64,000 nucleotides of DNA from Eurosta solidaginis (GCF_040869045.1 NC_090321.1:181383596-181447595), one strand, 5' to 3'; shown: positions 29,539 through 41,458, counted from the stretch's first letter. Made by a program: numbers and translations. The notes: a model not told the origin generated them from the letters alone.

Positions 29539-32350
29539 TCATGTCACATTTAGTGACGTACAATATAAAAACAATTTTTCTTTGAACTTACTAATATTTT
29601 CACAGTCTTTCAAATCAGAAGGTAACTCATTATACATTTTATACCCTAAATATTCAAGAGACCTTTTGGCGAACTCAGTTCTTATTCTAGGCAGTCTTAT
29701 ATTATTGCAATTTCTTGTTCCATAATTGTGGATTTCATGATTATAATGTATTTTACTACTCAGGTAATTCGGTAACATTCCTAACCTAAGTTGGTGTATA
29801 AATTTCAATGTGAAATAACTAACTGACTGTTTAATACTAAGCCAGTTTAATCTATTGAGCATTACAATTTTTGGCGTTCTTGGAGGACATTTTAAAATAA
29901 ATCGCATTGCCTTGTTTTGCTGTATTTGAAGTTTCTTAATATATATATCATTACTTAATAGCAGAATAGTAGGACAATAAATAAAGTGTGGTTCAATAAT
30001 TGAACGATATACCAATATTTTATGACTTTGATATGTTTACATGTTCTATACATGAAGCCTATTTTCTGTGCAATTTTTCTTTCCAGATAAGTTACATGCT
30101 CTCCAAAATTTAGATTATCATCAATCAAAACTCCTAAATACTTAATTTTGTCTACTCTTTGGATTTCCATGTTTTTTACCTTCAGCGTAATATTATTTAA
30201 ACTATTGTTACTTATGATATTGGTGTTTTTACAAAATATCATGAACTTAGTTTTTTCGACATTTAATTTCAGTTTTCTAAGGCATAACCATTTGTATAGC
30301 GAGTCCAGGTCTTCTTGTACTTTCAGCATGGCACATTCTGCATATTTTTCACTTATGATAAGCAATGCATCATCCGCAAATAGACGTATTTTACAATATT
30401 TTAAGCATCTTTTGATATCATTGATATACAATGTAAACAATATTGGCGCCAAGACCGAGCCTTGTGGTAAACCAATGTTAACATCCACCACTGATGAAAC
30501 CTCCTTTCCAATTATCGTTCTCTGTTTTCTGTCACCCAAATAACTCCGGAACCATTCCAAAGCCTTTCCTCTTATACCAATTTTAAACATAACGTCCAAT
30601 AGCTCAGATCTATCGACAGTTTCAAAAGCCCGTTTTAAATCCAAGAAGACAGACACCGTAAATTTTTTATCCGCCATGTCTTCTTTCCAATCTGCAATTA
30701 CCATATTCAACGCTGTTTCACAAGAATGGCTCTTCCTGAATCCCGATTGTTCTGGGATAATCACATTGTGCTTCTCTAAGTATGCCACAAGTTGATCCTT
30801 CACCACTGTCTCCATAATTTTTTCATCTGTAGGTAACGTGTTAATTGGACGTAGTTCCTCAGGTTTCATTGTATTTTTTACTTTTTCAACAGGTATTATT
30901 GTTGAAATTTTCCAGTAACTAGGTACAATACCGCTGTTTAAGGATTCGTTAATTATGTCTTTGTAGAAATTAGCAGTATATGTCATGGCATCTTTAACGA
31001 CACCCTCCGATAAAAGCTTGTCGCCGCCATATTTGTTTTTAAGTGATTTTGTGATAATAATAATATCGTCCACTACAATGTCAGTAAATTTAAATGTTTC
31101 AAATGGATTACTATGATTTGCGCTTATTTCATCCCCATTTACAATTTCTTCGATGCTATCATTAATTTCAACAATACTTTGTATAAAAAAGTTATTTAGG
31201 GCATTAGCTATATCATATTCATTTTCCAGGCATTCACCGTTAATTACAATTTTAGTGATATGTTTTTTAACATCATTAAGCTCGACGAGGTCTTTTAGAC
31301 ACTTCCACATACGTTTCATATCGCCATTGTTATGATTTACTCTATCTTCCATGTATTTCTTTTTTTTATAAATTATGGTTCTTTTATATATTTTCTTAAT
31401 GACGTTATATTCGTCCCAAAATCCAGTATTTCGAGCAGTTTTATAAGATTCTATTTTTCTTTTATGCAGGTTTGTTAATTCTCGGTCGTACCACTTATTT
31501 CTTATCTGTATTTGGGTCCTCTTTATATAAGTCAGTGCTTGCATAGCCACAGTTACAACTTCGTTTAGGGCTTTAGTTTTAGTTTCTACTCCGGAAATTG
31601 ACATAAAGCTGAAATCGCATGTTCGTAGCAAAGTTAAAAGATTTTCAGCACTATAGTACTCCCAACATGTAACAGTAGCATACCTTCTCATTTTACAAAG
31701 CTTTGTTGTTGGCACTTCGAAGTGGATTGTCTCATGGTCAGAAATGCGATGTTCACCTATATTTACTGCTTTAACTTTATCATTGTTACTGAATAGCAAA
31801 TCAATTCTTGTAGACGAGTACTCTGTTATCCTTGTGTCGAAGTTTATCCTTTGTATCATTGCCATTGTGCAAATAAACTTGTTAGCTGGTTTGAGTATGT
31901 TGGCGATACATTTACATTGATATTAAAATCTCCAATTATTAAATTATTATCCGCCTCCTTGAGATGTTCAGTGATGATTTCATTTAGATAAGTAATAAAG
32001 GTGGAGTCACTGCTACTTGGTGAGTGATATAGTACACCGATTTTCCATTTTAACGCGCATTTGTTTATTTTTACAATAATGCACCACACATTCATGTTGA
32101 TAGCTTTATTACAAACTATGCTAAATTGTATATTTTCATTCACATACATGACAACACCGCCAGTGTGCCTACTTTGAGAGTCGCAACGAATGCATTTGTA
32201 TGTCGGAATACTAAGTTCAGAATCCAAGATATGTTCTGTTGTACACGTTTCCGTACATAACACAATACTTGGTCTTCTTATTTCAATAAGACGTTCCAGC
32301 TCGATTTTATTCGCTATGATACTACTAATATTAAGATAAATGCATTCCAA
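29539..32350 (-). pseudogene. LINE-A2 ORF2: endonuclease and reverse transcriptase, two frameshifts
   Basis: 31856-32350 encodes the endonuclease N-terminus (MECIYLNISSIIANKIELER, CTETCTTE, HTGGVVMYV) with an intact GDFN block. A frameshift near 31860 leads into 29955-31865, with SDHETIHFEVP, RPINTLPTDEKIMETVV, EQSGFRKSHSCETALN, DLKRAFETVDR, GLPQGSVLAPILFTLYIND and the catalytic FADD at 30369-30380. A second frameshift near 30010 leads into 29539-30015, the C-terminal region (VYRSIIEPHFIYCPTILL, NELPSDLKDCENISKFKEKL). The family protein nicks DNA and copies its RNA at the nick. Only small indels separate this copy from a complete frame. Confidence 0.88.
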
Positions 32351-32422
32351 GTTGTATATATTGCTATCTCGATTTAAATAATATTTTGACTTTTGCGCTG
32401 CTGTAAGGATTTTCTTTGGTTG

Positions 32423-33793
32423 CTAATAAACAACTTTCCTTTTCCTTGCATCTAGTTTTTGTTGGTATACGGGACAAGTTCTATCCAGAGTATCATGGTT
32501 TTCGTCAAGTCCTAGATTCAGCTCCTTGTTTGCTCGTATGCAGTTAATGCACTTGTTTACTGCATCCTTTATGCATTGTGTATGTTTATGCTCACCCAAG
32601 CATTTTGTGCATACTTCCTTTTCCTTGCAGTCAGCCGCTTTGTGATTGAAGCCTTTGCATTTAAAACAACACAATACATGCACTGCATCATATACTCGGC
32701 AACGTTCCCAACCTACATTAAGCCTCTCTCCAGCTAGTACATTTGTGAACGCTTCAACATTCATTTCTATCACAGCATTATAATAGTTTTTCGCGTTCTT
32801 TTTCACTTCATATTGCTTAACAATTTTGATGTCCGTTTCACTTAAACAAATGTTTTGTCGTTTAATTCTTTGCACCAGTTCCTCGTCGCTATATTTAAAA
32901 TTTATACCAGTCACCATGACTGCTGGTTTCACTTTTTTGGGAATCTTAACCTCATAGTTATTTCCCAGATTGTTCTCAATGGCATTTTTTATTTTGTCAC
33001 GCTCATGGTCATTTTCGCTTTCAACAATAACAACTCCGCTTTGCCTTGCTACTATATTAGTTATTTGCAGCCCTTTAGGATCAACTTTCGAGTTTAGGTC
33101 AGTTTTGGTTATTTCTATATTTTGCTTTTTATTCGGCTTGACAATTAGGGGATGATTCTTTCTAATGTCTGGTAACACTTCTTTTTTTTGTCCATCATTT
33201 TTTGTTATCGCTGCGTATGACACTTTGGCTTCAACACTATTAACATTTTTCTTTATTTCATTGCACATTTTTTTATTCTCTTTACTTATTTCTTCAATCA
33301 TTTTCTTATTGTCATCCTTGTTTGTTTTCAACTCATCACAGACCTGCTCGCTGCTTCGCTTGAAGCCTTCAGCAATTTCCCGTATTTTGTTTACTTCTAC
33401 AACACTCTTTTCGCATGATTCTTACGCTTTTTGCATTGCCTTAATTCTGTCGCTAAATGCAACTTCCACTGCTTTTAAAACTTGCTTTATTTCTTTTTCA
33501 TGTTTCTTGAGAGCATTATCAAATTCATTCCTGTACTCAGATAGTTGTTTGCCATTTTTGCTCACTACCCTCTGCATGTCTTTTAGAATGTCATCTACGT
33601 TATGCACATACTGCACACAATCATTACACATAAATCTAAGCATTTCACATTCGTCTAATTTATTAACACTGTATTGGTCTATGCCAGAGCATTTTGGTGC
33701 TAAATGATAATATCTCCCACATACCCCTTCGCAACGAATTTTTGACACTTCTCCACGTATTGTACTTTTGCACTTGTCGCATTTACTCTCCAT
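32423..33793 (-). pseudogene. LINE-A2 ORF1: PHD finger, coiled coil and CCHC knuckles, one stop
   Basis: 456 codons. Residues 1-60 hold a PHD-type finger (CDKCKSTIRGEVSKIRCEG, CGRYYHLAPKC, MCNDC). A K/E-rich coiled region follows, with a TAA at 33422-33424. The same frame resumes, and the C-terminus has CCHC-like knuckles (CFKCKGFNHKAADC, CTKCLGEHKHTQC, CINCIRANKELN). ORF1 proteins of CR1-group LINEs bind element RNA. ORF1 ends about 70 bp before the first ORF2 ATG. Confidence 0.88.
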
Positions 33794-34086
33794 TTTTTAT
33801 ACAGAATGAATATATGTATATATATGTATCAAACTTTGTAAGTGTATGCGTTTTGCTTTCTTTATTTAGAGTCACTTTCTCGCAAATATATTAAATTTAA
33901 AAAATCAAACTTTATTTGGTATAATATTCTTGAAACCAACTTCTGCTTCCGCTTTTTGAGTCTCTGTCTCACACATTATTTATTCTTAAAAAGTATTTGA
34001 ATATAGTTTTACCATTTTAAAATGTAAAATTCAAGGAGCAGAAATAAACACAACCGTACCATTTTACCGTTTTAGCACAATATATA

Positions 34087-34141
34087 TGGCCACATTAAAC
34101 CTTCAGGCCATCCCTCCCTCCCCACCCCCCAAGTTCCATGA
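34087..34141 (-). repeat. S copy S6, 5' part
   Basis: TGGCCACATTAAACCTTCAG to CCCCAAGTTCCATGAGG, continuing the S copy interrupted by LINE-A2. It stops abruptly against LINE-B5. Confidence 0.85.
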
Positions 34142-35097
34142 GGCGGCTCTGAGGGCAGTATTTTGGCAGGCCTGTAGCTTCGTCCAGTGAGTAGTCTTTA
34201 GGCTTGGCGACCATATCGGGAACGCGTAACATGCAATCGCCTGGCCAATTGCTTTGTAAGTGGCAATAAGTGTTTCTTTAATTTTCCCCAAGTACTGCCA
34301 GCAAGAGATTTGAGGATTTTATTACGACTCTGGATTTTCGGTAAAATTGCGGCTGCATGCTCACCAAAATGTAGATCCTGATCGAACGTCACACCCAAGA
34401 TTTTGGGGTGTAAGACAGTCGGTACCGTAGTGCCATTGACGTAGATGTTCAAAATGGTCGACATTTGGGACGTCCATGTTGTAAATAAGGTCGCGGAGGA
34501 TTTAGTCGGTGATAATGCCAGGTTTCGCGGGGCGAAAAAACTGGAGAGATCAGGGAGGTAGTCGTTTATTCTGTTGCAAAGCTCATCTATCTGTGGGCCT
34601 GAGCCTGTGGCCATTATTGTGCAGTCATCGGCGTAGGAAACGATAGTAACTCCTTCTGGTGGCGAAGGTAGCTTTGATATGTAGAAGTTAAACAAAAGTG
34701 GAGATAGGACACCACACTGTGGTACCCCTTGTTTAATTCTTCTTGGTTTTGATGTTTCGTTTCTAAATTGCACCGATGCCTGCCGGCCACCCAGATAACT
34801 CGCGGTCTAGCTTTTAGTACATGGTGGAAGGGTAGACCCTTCCAGGTCTTGCAGTAACGTGCCGTGGTTGACCGTATCAAAAGCTTTTGATAGGTCTAGA
34901 GCAACGAGTACTGTTCTGTGGTGGGTGTTTTGACTTAAAACGCAATTTATCTGGTGCTAATGGCATTTAGCGCGGTGGTGGTGCTATGGAGTTTTCCGAA
35001 GCCATGCTGATGACAGGCTACCTGCAAATTTGCTTTGAAATAGGGGAGCAAAATGGCTTCAAGCTTCATGGCTACTGGCGATAGAAGAGATATCGGG
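34142..35097 (-). pseudogene. LINE-B5 reverse transcriptase fragment
   Basis: Minus-strand RT piece from SPVAMKLEAILLPYFKANLQ (about 35097) through the LSKAF block, QGVPQCGVLSPLLFNFY, SYADDCTIMA and down to LQACQNTAL (about 34150). Frameshifts occur near 34770 and 34290. GVPQGGV reads GVPQCGV here. The 3' 600 bp is missing, apart from the possible end at 29262-29313. The 5' side meets an S fragment in the opposite orientation at 35098. Confidence 0.82.
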
Positions 35098-35204
35098 ATT
35101 GTACCGGATCTGTATCGGCAAAGGACCATCGAATCGATAACACTCCCCAAATCCTTCGGGGAGCAGCCTTATCACTACAAAAACAACAACCACAACCTCC
35201 TAGG
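35098..35204 (+). repeat. S fragment S11 (3' end) directly upstream of LINE-B6
   Basis: TACCGGATCTGTATCGGCAAAGG to CTTCGGGGAGCAGCC...CACTACAAAAAC. It ends in a degraded CAA tail immediately before the LINE-B leader CTTCCCAAGGCAGTCGG. Confidence 0.8.
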
Positions 35205-37081
35205 TCCGCTTCCCAAGGCAGTCGGTTCTATGTACCGGAGCGACTCGGGATTTTTCCCGAGCAAGGACTGTCATTTCAGTGTAACCCCATTTAATTTGTT
35301 GCGTCCCTCACACAAATTGTCATCCACCCACCAGCTCTTTGCAGCGGGACTGATCCATATTCTCCTGATCCGGGAGGGTATCGAATCCAATCCGGGTCCG
35401 TTTCCTGACCCCAGTCCTGAGAAAGGTTTTTGCTGCATCTGCCGGAAAAAAATCTTTTTAGGACGGTCATACTCTGTTCAGTGTGTCTCGTGTAAGGGAT
35501 GGTTGCATCGGACAGGTTGTTCTGGGCTTGATCCCAAAACCCGATGTCCAGGTAACTATTATAAATCTTTTGCGGCTCCTTGCTGTTCACGCCCAAGGGC
35601 GTCCCGTAGTGTACGCCTTAGCTCAAATCAAAACCCCCACCATAGAACAGTACTCGTTGCGCTAGACCTATCAAAAGCTTTTTATACGGTCAACCATGGC
35701 TCGTTACTGCAAGACCTGGAAGGGTCTACCCTTCCCCATGTCTTAAAAGGTGGACCGCAAATTATCTGGGTGGTCGGCAGGCATCGGTGCAATTTATAAA
35801 TGAAACATCAAAACCAAGAAGAATTAAACAAGGGGTGCCACAGGGTGGTGGTGGTCCTATCCCCACTTTTGTTTAATTTCTACATATCTAAGCTATTTTC
35901 ACCACCAGAACGAGTCACTATCGTTTCCTACGCCGATGACTGCACAATAATGGTCACAGGCCCAGGCCCACAGATCGACGAGCTTTGCAACAGAATAAAC
36001 GGCTACCTCTCTGATCTCTCCAGTTTTTTCGCCTCGCGAAACCTGGCATTATCACCGACTAAATCTTCCGCGACCTTATTTACAACATGGACGTCCCAAA
36101 TATCGACCATTTTGAACATCCACGTCGATGGCACTACGCTACCGACTGTCCTACACCCCAAAATCTTTGGTGTGACGTTTGATCAGGATCTACATTTGGT
36201 GAGCACGCAGCCGCAATTGTTCCGAAAATCCATAGCCGTAATAAAACCCTTAAATCCCTTGCTGGCAGTACTTGGGGAAAAGATAAAGAAACGCTCATTA
36301 CCACATACAAAGCAATTGGCCAGCCGATTACGTGCTATGCGTCTCCCATATGGTCGCCAAGCCTAAAAATTACCCACTGGAAGAAGCTACAGGCCTGACA
36401 AAATACTGCTCCCAGAATCGCCACGGGCTGTCTTCTTGTTTACCCAGAACACCATCTAAATAATGAGGCGAGAATACTCCCCATCAGGGAGAGAAATGAG
36501 ATGCAAACCAAACAGTTCCTGTTGAATACTCAGAAACCTGGGCATCCCAACACACATCTGATTGATGAGCCAACACTGCCTAGGGGCTTAAGGAGTCATT
36601 TCCGTAAGCATTTTGAGGAAATACGGCACCTGAGAAGCCAGCCGTATGAAGCAAAAAAACACAAGCAGGTCCTTGGTGAACTCCACAAACAGGCGTCGGA
36701 CCTTTATGCCAGGAATTGCCCGGTGAATCCAGTACTCAAAGAAAAGTACCCAAAACTTACGGAAGAGGAACGCATACTCCCCAGGGAAACGCGTGTCACT
36801 CTAGCTCAACTTCGTTCTGGATACTGTAACAGGCTAAATTCTTACCTATCCAGAATCAACCCCGACATACCAAATGTATGCCCCGCTTGCAATGTGTCCC
36901 CACATGACACCAACCATCTCTTTAATTGTAATGTGGAACCAACGCATCTAACACCCCTTTCATTATGGAACTGTTGAAACAGCAAGTTTCCTTGGACTCC
37001 CGTTAGAGGATATTGATTCCAATTTGTGATCGGTCGCAGCTGTTAGGTGGGGCGAAGCACTGCTACAACAACAACAACAAC
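35205..37081 (+). mobile_element. LINE-B6 with ORF1-to-RT internal deletion
   Basis: It starts with the LINE-B leader and ORF1 ATG (35231, MYRSDSGFFPSK). It holds the 2A-like motif GIESNPGP (35377-35400) and the first PHD-type finger, then joins at about 35620 straight to the RT block NQNPHHRTVLVALDLSKAF. It continues with frameshifts to the ORF2 C-terminus (35800-36977) and ends in GATCGGTCGCAGC...GCACTGCTACAAC at 37081. The whole endonuclease and RT N-terminus are deleted. The 248-residue frame 35053-35799 reads through the deletion junction. Confidence 0.85.
35377..35400 (+). other. 2A-like peptide motif (GIESNPGP) in LINE-B6
   Basis: Preceded by a leucine/isoleucine-rich stretch (AAGLIHILLIRE), as in known 2A sequences. 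See the LINE-B1 entry at 58242-58265. Confidence 0.7.
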
Positions 37082-37089
37082 CAAAAGAG

Positions 37090-38085
37090 AACAGAACGAG
37101 TCACTATCGTTTCCTACGCCGATGACTGCACAATAATGACCACAGGCCCAGGCCCACAGATCGATCGATGAGCTTTGCAACAGAATAAACGGCTACCTCT
37201 CTGATCTCTCCAGTTTTTTTGCCTCGCGAAACCTGGCATTATCACCGACTAAATCTTCCGCGACCTTATTTATAACATGGACGTCCCAAATATCGACCAT
37301 TTTGAACATCCACGTCGATGGCACTACGCTACCGACTGTCCTACACCCCAAAATCTTGGGTGTGACGTTTGATCAGGATCTACATTTTGGTGAGCACGCA
37401 GCCGCAATTGTTCCGAAAATCCATAGCCGTAATAAAATCCTCAAATCCCTTTCTGGCAGTACTTGGGGAAAAGATAAAGAAACGGTCATTACCACATACA
37501 AAGCAATTGGCCAGCCGATTACGTGCTATGCGTCTCCCATATGGTCGCCAAGCCTAAAAATTACCCACTGGAAGAAGCTACAGGCTTGCCAAAATACTGC
37601 TCTCAGAATCGCCACGGGCTGTCTTCTTGTGTACCCAGAACACCATCTACATAATGAGGCGAGAATACTCCCCATCAGGGAGAGAAATGAGATGCTAACC
37701 AAACAGTTCCTGTTGAATACCCAGAAACCTGGGCATCCCAACAGACATCTGATTGATGAGCCAACACCGCCTAGGGGCTTAAGGAGTCATATACGTAAAC
37801 ATTTTGAGGAAATACGGCACCTGAGAACCCAGCCGTATGAAGCAAAAAAACACAAGCAAGTCTTTGGTGAACTCCACAAACAGTCGTCGGACATTTATGC
37901 CAGGAATTGCCCGACGAATCCAGTGCTCAAAGAAAAGGACCCAAAACTTGCGGAAGAGGAACGCATACTCCCCAGGGAAACGCGCTCAACTTCGTTTTGG
38001 ATACTGTAACAGGTTAAACTCTTACCTATCCAGAATCAACCCCAACATACCAAATGTATGCCCCGCTTGCAATATGTCGGTGATA
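37090..38085 (+). pseudogene. LINE-B7, 5'-truncated RT fragment in tandem with LINE-B6
   Basis: It begins at AGAACGAGTCACTATCG and covers the YADD block (TTTCCTACGCCGATGAC) to PACN near the C-terminus (38070). The frame 37302-38009 is open. It shares private variants with LINE-B6 (AACGAGTCACTATC, CAAATATCGACC, AAAATCCATAGCCG), so both derive from the same subfamily or one duplication. At 38077-38120 a small inverted LINE-B piece (GTCGGTGATAATGG...GGAGAGATCAGGGAGGTAG) follows. Confidence 0.82.
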
Positions 38086-38162
38086 ATGGCAGAAAGTGGA
38101 GAGATCAGGGAGGTAGCGATCTGTTAGTCATACAATGTGCTGTTGCCTTCAGAATGAGAAGA

Positions 38163-38178
38163 GGGGGGGGGGGGGGGG
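38163..38178 (+). repeat. Poly(G) run, 16 bases
   Basis: Uninterrupted G tract next to the LINE-B7 break. Length may be unreliable. Beyond it, about 38190-39196 shows no recognisable gene or repeat. Confidence 0.8.
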
Positions 38179-39196
38179 TGAAAATGCGGGGGTGAAAATG
38201 CCGTCGATTATCGACGTTGATGTGGAGAAGGGATACTGAAAAAAATAAAAGGTCCTGTTCCGCAAACATTTTTTCTAGCACGTTCTAGTACAAGCCCAAC
38301 CGACTCTGTTGTTTTTTTACCTCTCGTGTCTGTGGCTTTAAATCACTTATGACAGGTATGTCTAGTAGTTAAATATTCTAAGCCACTTAAGCAACAAGGA
38401 TGAGACCACGGTTGTATGACTGCCTTTCCGCGTGAGAGGAACCTGGCCGAAAAGGAGAGTTGTGTGTGTGTGAAGTTCTCGGTAGAATTGTTTGCATGTG
38501 TTTTTTGGATATTTACAGTACTCAAATATAAAGGATAGTTGGGTAGTTGAGGGTTCATAACAGAGACGTAAATCTATATCCCACTATTCGTTCTGTTGGC
38601 GGCTCTCTATAGTTATACGTTCTCTGGTTCATACTATTGATACGGTTTCCGTCTTTAGCTGTGATCTCTCCACCCATCTGATTGTGAACCTGTTGAATAT
38701 GCATGCGTTAAAGATCGTACAAGTGATTTGTCAATATGTGTTTGGGAGCTAATTTTTTTCTTTTTAAACCACCACACCCTAGGCCGCCGGTCCGGAGTAG
38801 GAAAATGCGGAAACTTTTAACTCGAATAAGTAGTTGCATTGCGAGCCGGCGCCAGAAGCCCTAAAATGGAATATGTCGCCAACTCCGACGACTTCTACTT
38901 TTTGTACAATTAATTTTATATATTAGCCCCCAAATTCTAGGTTTCGCTAACGGTAAAACTCCGCCATCACCAAATATTTCTAAAACAGTGCCAAGTGCGC
39001 GGAAAAGTATGCAACATTTGGTACCATATAGTCTTAAGGAATAACCGCTTGTCCTACGTAAAACTATACAAGTCAGGCTGTGATCCCTTGTGACCAATGC
39101 AGCATACTTTTCTGTGCACTCGATACTTTTTTCGATATTCCGGGCTAAGGAATTTTAGCGTTAGCGAAAGCTGGAATTTGTGAGCAGATTGCTTCT

Positions 39197-39545
39197 TCTC
39201 TACACCATTTTAATATTAAAATCAGAAAACTTCAACTTGAAATAAGAAAACTTAATTTGAAAATCAGAGTAGACAAATTAAAATGAGAAAGCTTCAGTTT
39301 AATGTGAGAAATCAGAATAGTCAATTTAAAATATGAAAACTTCAGTATAAAATGAGACACTTTCATTTGAAAATCAGAATAGTCACTTCAAAATAAGAAT
39401 GTTTCATTTCAAAAGAGGAAACCTTTATTTGAAAATAAGATAAGCCACTTGAAAACGAGAATATTTAATTTAAAAATAAGAACCTATAATTTCAAAAACA
39501 GAAATTTTTATTTGAAAACGAGAATCCACCAACTGAAAATGAGAA
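39197..39545. repeat. Left array of a foldback-like element
   Basis: CTACACCATTTTAATATT starts a degenerate tandem array of roughly 20-25-bp units of the form AAAATNAGAANNNTTCANTTT. A reverse-complement array of the same type lies at 42240-42607 and ends ...AAAACGGTGTAG. Terminal hexamers match (CTACACC / GGTGTAG). Confidence 0.75.
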
Positions 39546-39844
39546 AAATTTTAACAATTTTATTATAACTAATTACCTACGAGCATATTTTCTAAAGCTA
39601 CATAATTTGTATGGAAAGAGGATGAGTGTTGAAACGCTCGTGCACAATCACCGCCAGTTATGGTTACTTTAGCTTTGTCCATCAAATTTTACAAGTACTG
39701 CAACCGTTGTTCTGCTAATTTTGGAGCGGCCTTTGGAATGACGACAAGGTTAGGTTAGGTTAGGTTGAACTGGCCGGTCCATGAGGACCTCACATAGACT
39801 GAATAAGTCCGTAGTGTTACCAGAAACCAAACTGAAAAACCCTA

Positions 39845-40735
39845 TCAAAAACCAGGACCTATGTCATAAAATAACTCCGTCCTCTTGGCAAATACTAGAA
39901 GCTTCCTAGGATTTAAGCCACTTGCTTCTTCTAGATCTGACAGCTGTATCACTCCTAATAGCTGGAGTCTTAGCCTGACAAGCGCAGGGCAAGAGCACAG
40001 AACGTGCTCGATCGTTTCGTCCTCTAGCCCGCACTTCCTACATCTGCTATCACTGACCAAGCCTAATTTAAAGGCATGTGACGCCAGAAGGCAGTGTCCA
40101 GTCAGAATACCCGTCATGAGTCCACAGTCCTCTCTTTTTAATGATAGAAGCAACTTTGTTAGTCTAAGGTTGTAAGACCTGCACATAATCTTCGACACTT
40201 TACAGCCCCACGCTTGAACCCACGCCTTTCCTGCTTGGTCGATAATGTGCACCTCTCGCCTTCGCTTAATTTCGACCATTCTAATTGGGACGTCTACGGA
40301 GCAAGCTTCAAGGGATGCGGCCTTTCTAGCTAGTTCATCCGCTTTTTCATTCCCATCTATTCCCATATGCCCTGGGACCCAATATAGATGTATGCGTCTC
40401 TCTGTCCCGATTCTTTCCAGGGTCTGCTTACACTCTAACACGCATTTAGATGTTGTGGTATGCGAGATTATTGCCTTAATTGCTTCTTGACTGTCAATAT
40501 AAAAGTTAACACGATTGCAGCTTGGGCTATTTTCTTCCAGGGATTCTACTGCTTTGGTTATGGCTACTATTTCCGCTTGGAAAACGCTACAGTAATCCGG
40601 CAGCCTGTACGATCTGTTTATTTCCGGATCAACACAGTGTTTCGCAGACCCTACTGCTTCCACTAATTTGGAACCATCTGTGTACACATGTATCGCTTCG
40701 TCCGCCATTTGAGCACCCTCGCGCCAATCGTCCAC
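39845..40735 (-). pseudogene. LINE-E1 RNase H domain and C-terminal zinc motif
   Basis: 296 residues open. RNase H motifs in order: VYTDGSK (about residues 18-24), AEIVAITKAVE, FYIDSQEAI, WVPGHMGIDGNEKADELA. These supply the expected D, E, D and D positions. The C-terminus has CRKCGLEDETIEHVLCSCPA. In I/R1-group LINEs this domain removes template RNA. Upstream the RT C-terminus (41043-41427: KYLGIILDSKLSW, RVKKASTALYVCKRM) is separated by the MITE. Truncated copy, so not an independent gene. Confidence 0.85.
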
Positions 40736-40794
40736 CTCTATTGTGGCCTTAAGATCGCCCTCGCTATACTACTATTGTCGGGGTTGTTTTCAGG

Positions 40795-41034
40795 CATATA
40801 TGTAATACTCCTATATTGCTAATAGAAAATGCTCGCAATGTGTTTTGAATTCGTAATCAAAACAACACAGCCTATAAAATTTTTGTGATTGTAGCAGCAT
40901 AAGTGTGACAAGAAAAAATTAAAATTTAAGTACATTCGATTATTGAATACAAAAACAAAAACTTTTAAACAGAAATATATCGGCACTCTGATGTTTGGGA
41001 ATGTACCTAGCAATATAGGAGTATTACATATATG
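40795..41034. mobile_element. MITE, 240 bp, perfect 27-bp terminal inverted repeats
   Basis: CATATATGTAATACTCCTAT and the following TATTGCTA-type end at 40795-40821 is the exact reverse complement of 41008-41034. TTTTCAGG is duplicated at 40787-40794 and 41035-41042. An 8-bp duplication fits hAT- or P-like transposition; the TIR start is not a typical hAT one. It has no coding capacity. Confidence 0.93.
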
Positions 41035-41458
41035 TTTTCAGGGCTCCCGTAATGATAAGCATTGATAGTCTGCATACCCCCTCTAATTTTTTGAGGTAGG
41101 TTGCTTTTTGTGTGGCTTTCCACCAAACAAGAACTCCATTGTATAAGATCGGGCTTACAATCGCTGTAAAAAACCCAATGAGAAAGAGAGGGTAATAAGC
41201 ACCACGTACGCCCCCGCATTCTTTTACATACATAAAGTGCCGTTGAAGCCTTCTTCACCCTCTCCTCCACGGTGAGCTTCCATGACAGCTTACTGTCTAG
41301 GATGATTCCTAGATACTTTGTGCAAGGTTTCTCCTGTAGGGTCACCCCTACTAACTTAGGCCTGATCCAATTTGGGACCTTGTACCTCTTTGTAAACAAG
41401 ACCATATCCGTCTTATCCGCGTTGACTATGACGACAAAATAAATTAAAATTCTTTTCG

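Larger units (their letters stand above)
29456..34086 (-). mobile_element. LINE-A2, near full-length CR1/Daphne-like LINE
   Basis: Minus-strand LINE with ORF1 (32423-33793), ORF2 (29539-32350) and a 3' (TAAA)n tail at 29456-29490. About 290 bp of 5' UTR lie beyond the ORF1 start. It is inserted within S6. Lesions are few: one in-frame stop in ORF1 and two frameshifts in ORF2. It is the best reference for LINE-A1, A3 and A4. Confidence 0.88.
39748..41427 (-). mobile_element. LINE-E1, 5'-truncated RNase H LINE with TAACC-repeat tail
   Basis: Flanked by a perfect 10-bp duplication ATGACGACAA (39738-39747 and 41428-41437). On the minus strand it runs from the RT C-terminus (NADKTDMVLFTKRYKVP) through RNase H to a 3' end made of repeated AACCT units. 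A 240-bp MITE with its own duplication is inserted at 40795-41034. It sits inside the foldback-like element, next to a Tc1-like transposase piece. Confidence 0.9.

Noticed and set aside
38160..38200. CRISPR-like or satellite array
   Set aside because: Only a homopolymer and two similar short units are present. Eukaryotic DNA; no array of spaced identical repeats.
39748..39775. Interstitial telomere repeat
   Set aside because: The GGTTA units are only three long, lie inside a target-site-duplicated LINE insertion at its 3' end, and so are the element tail.
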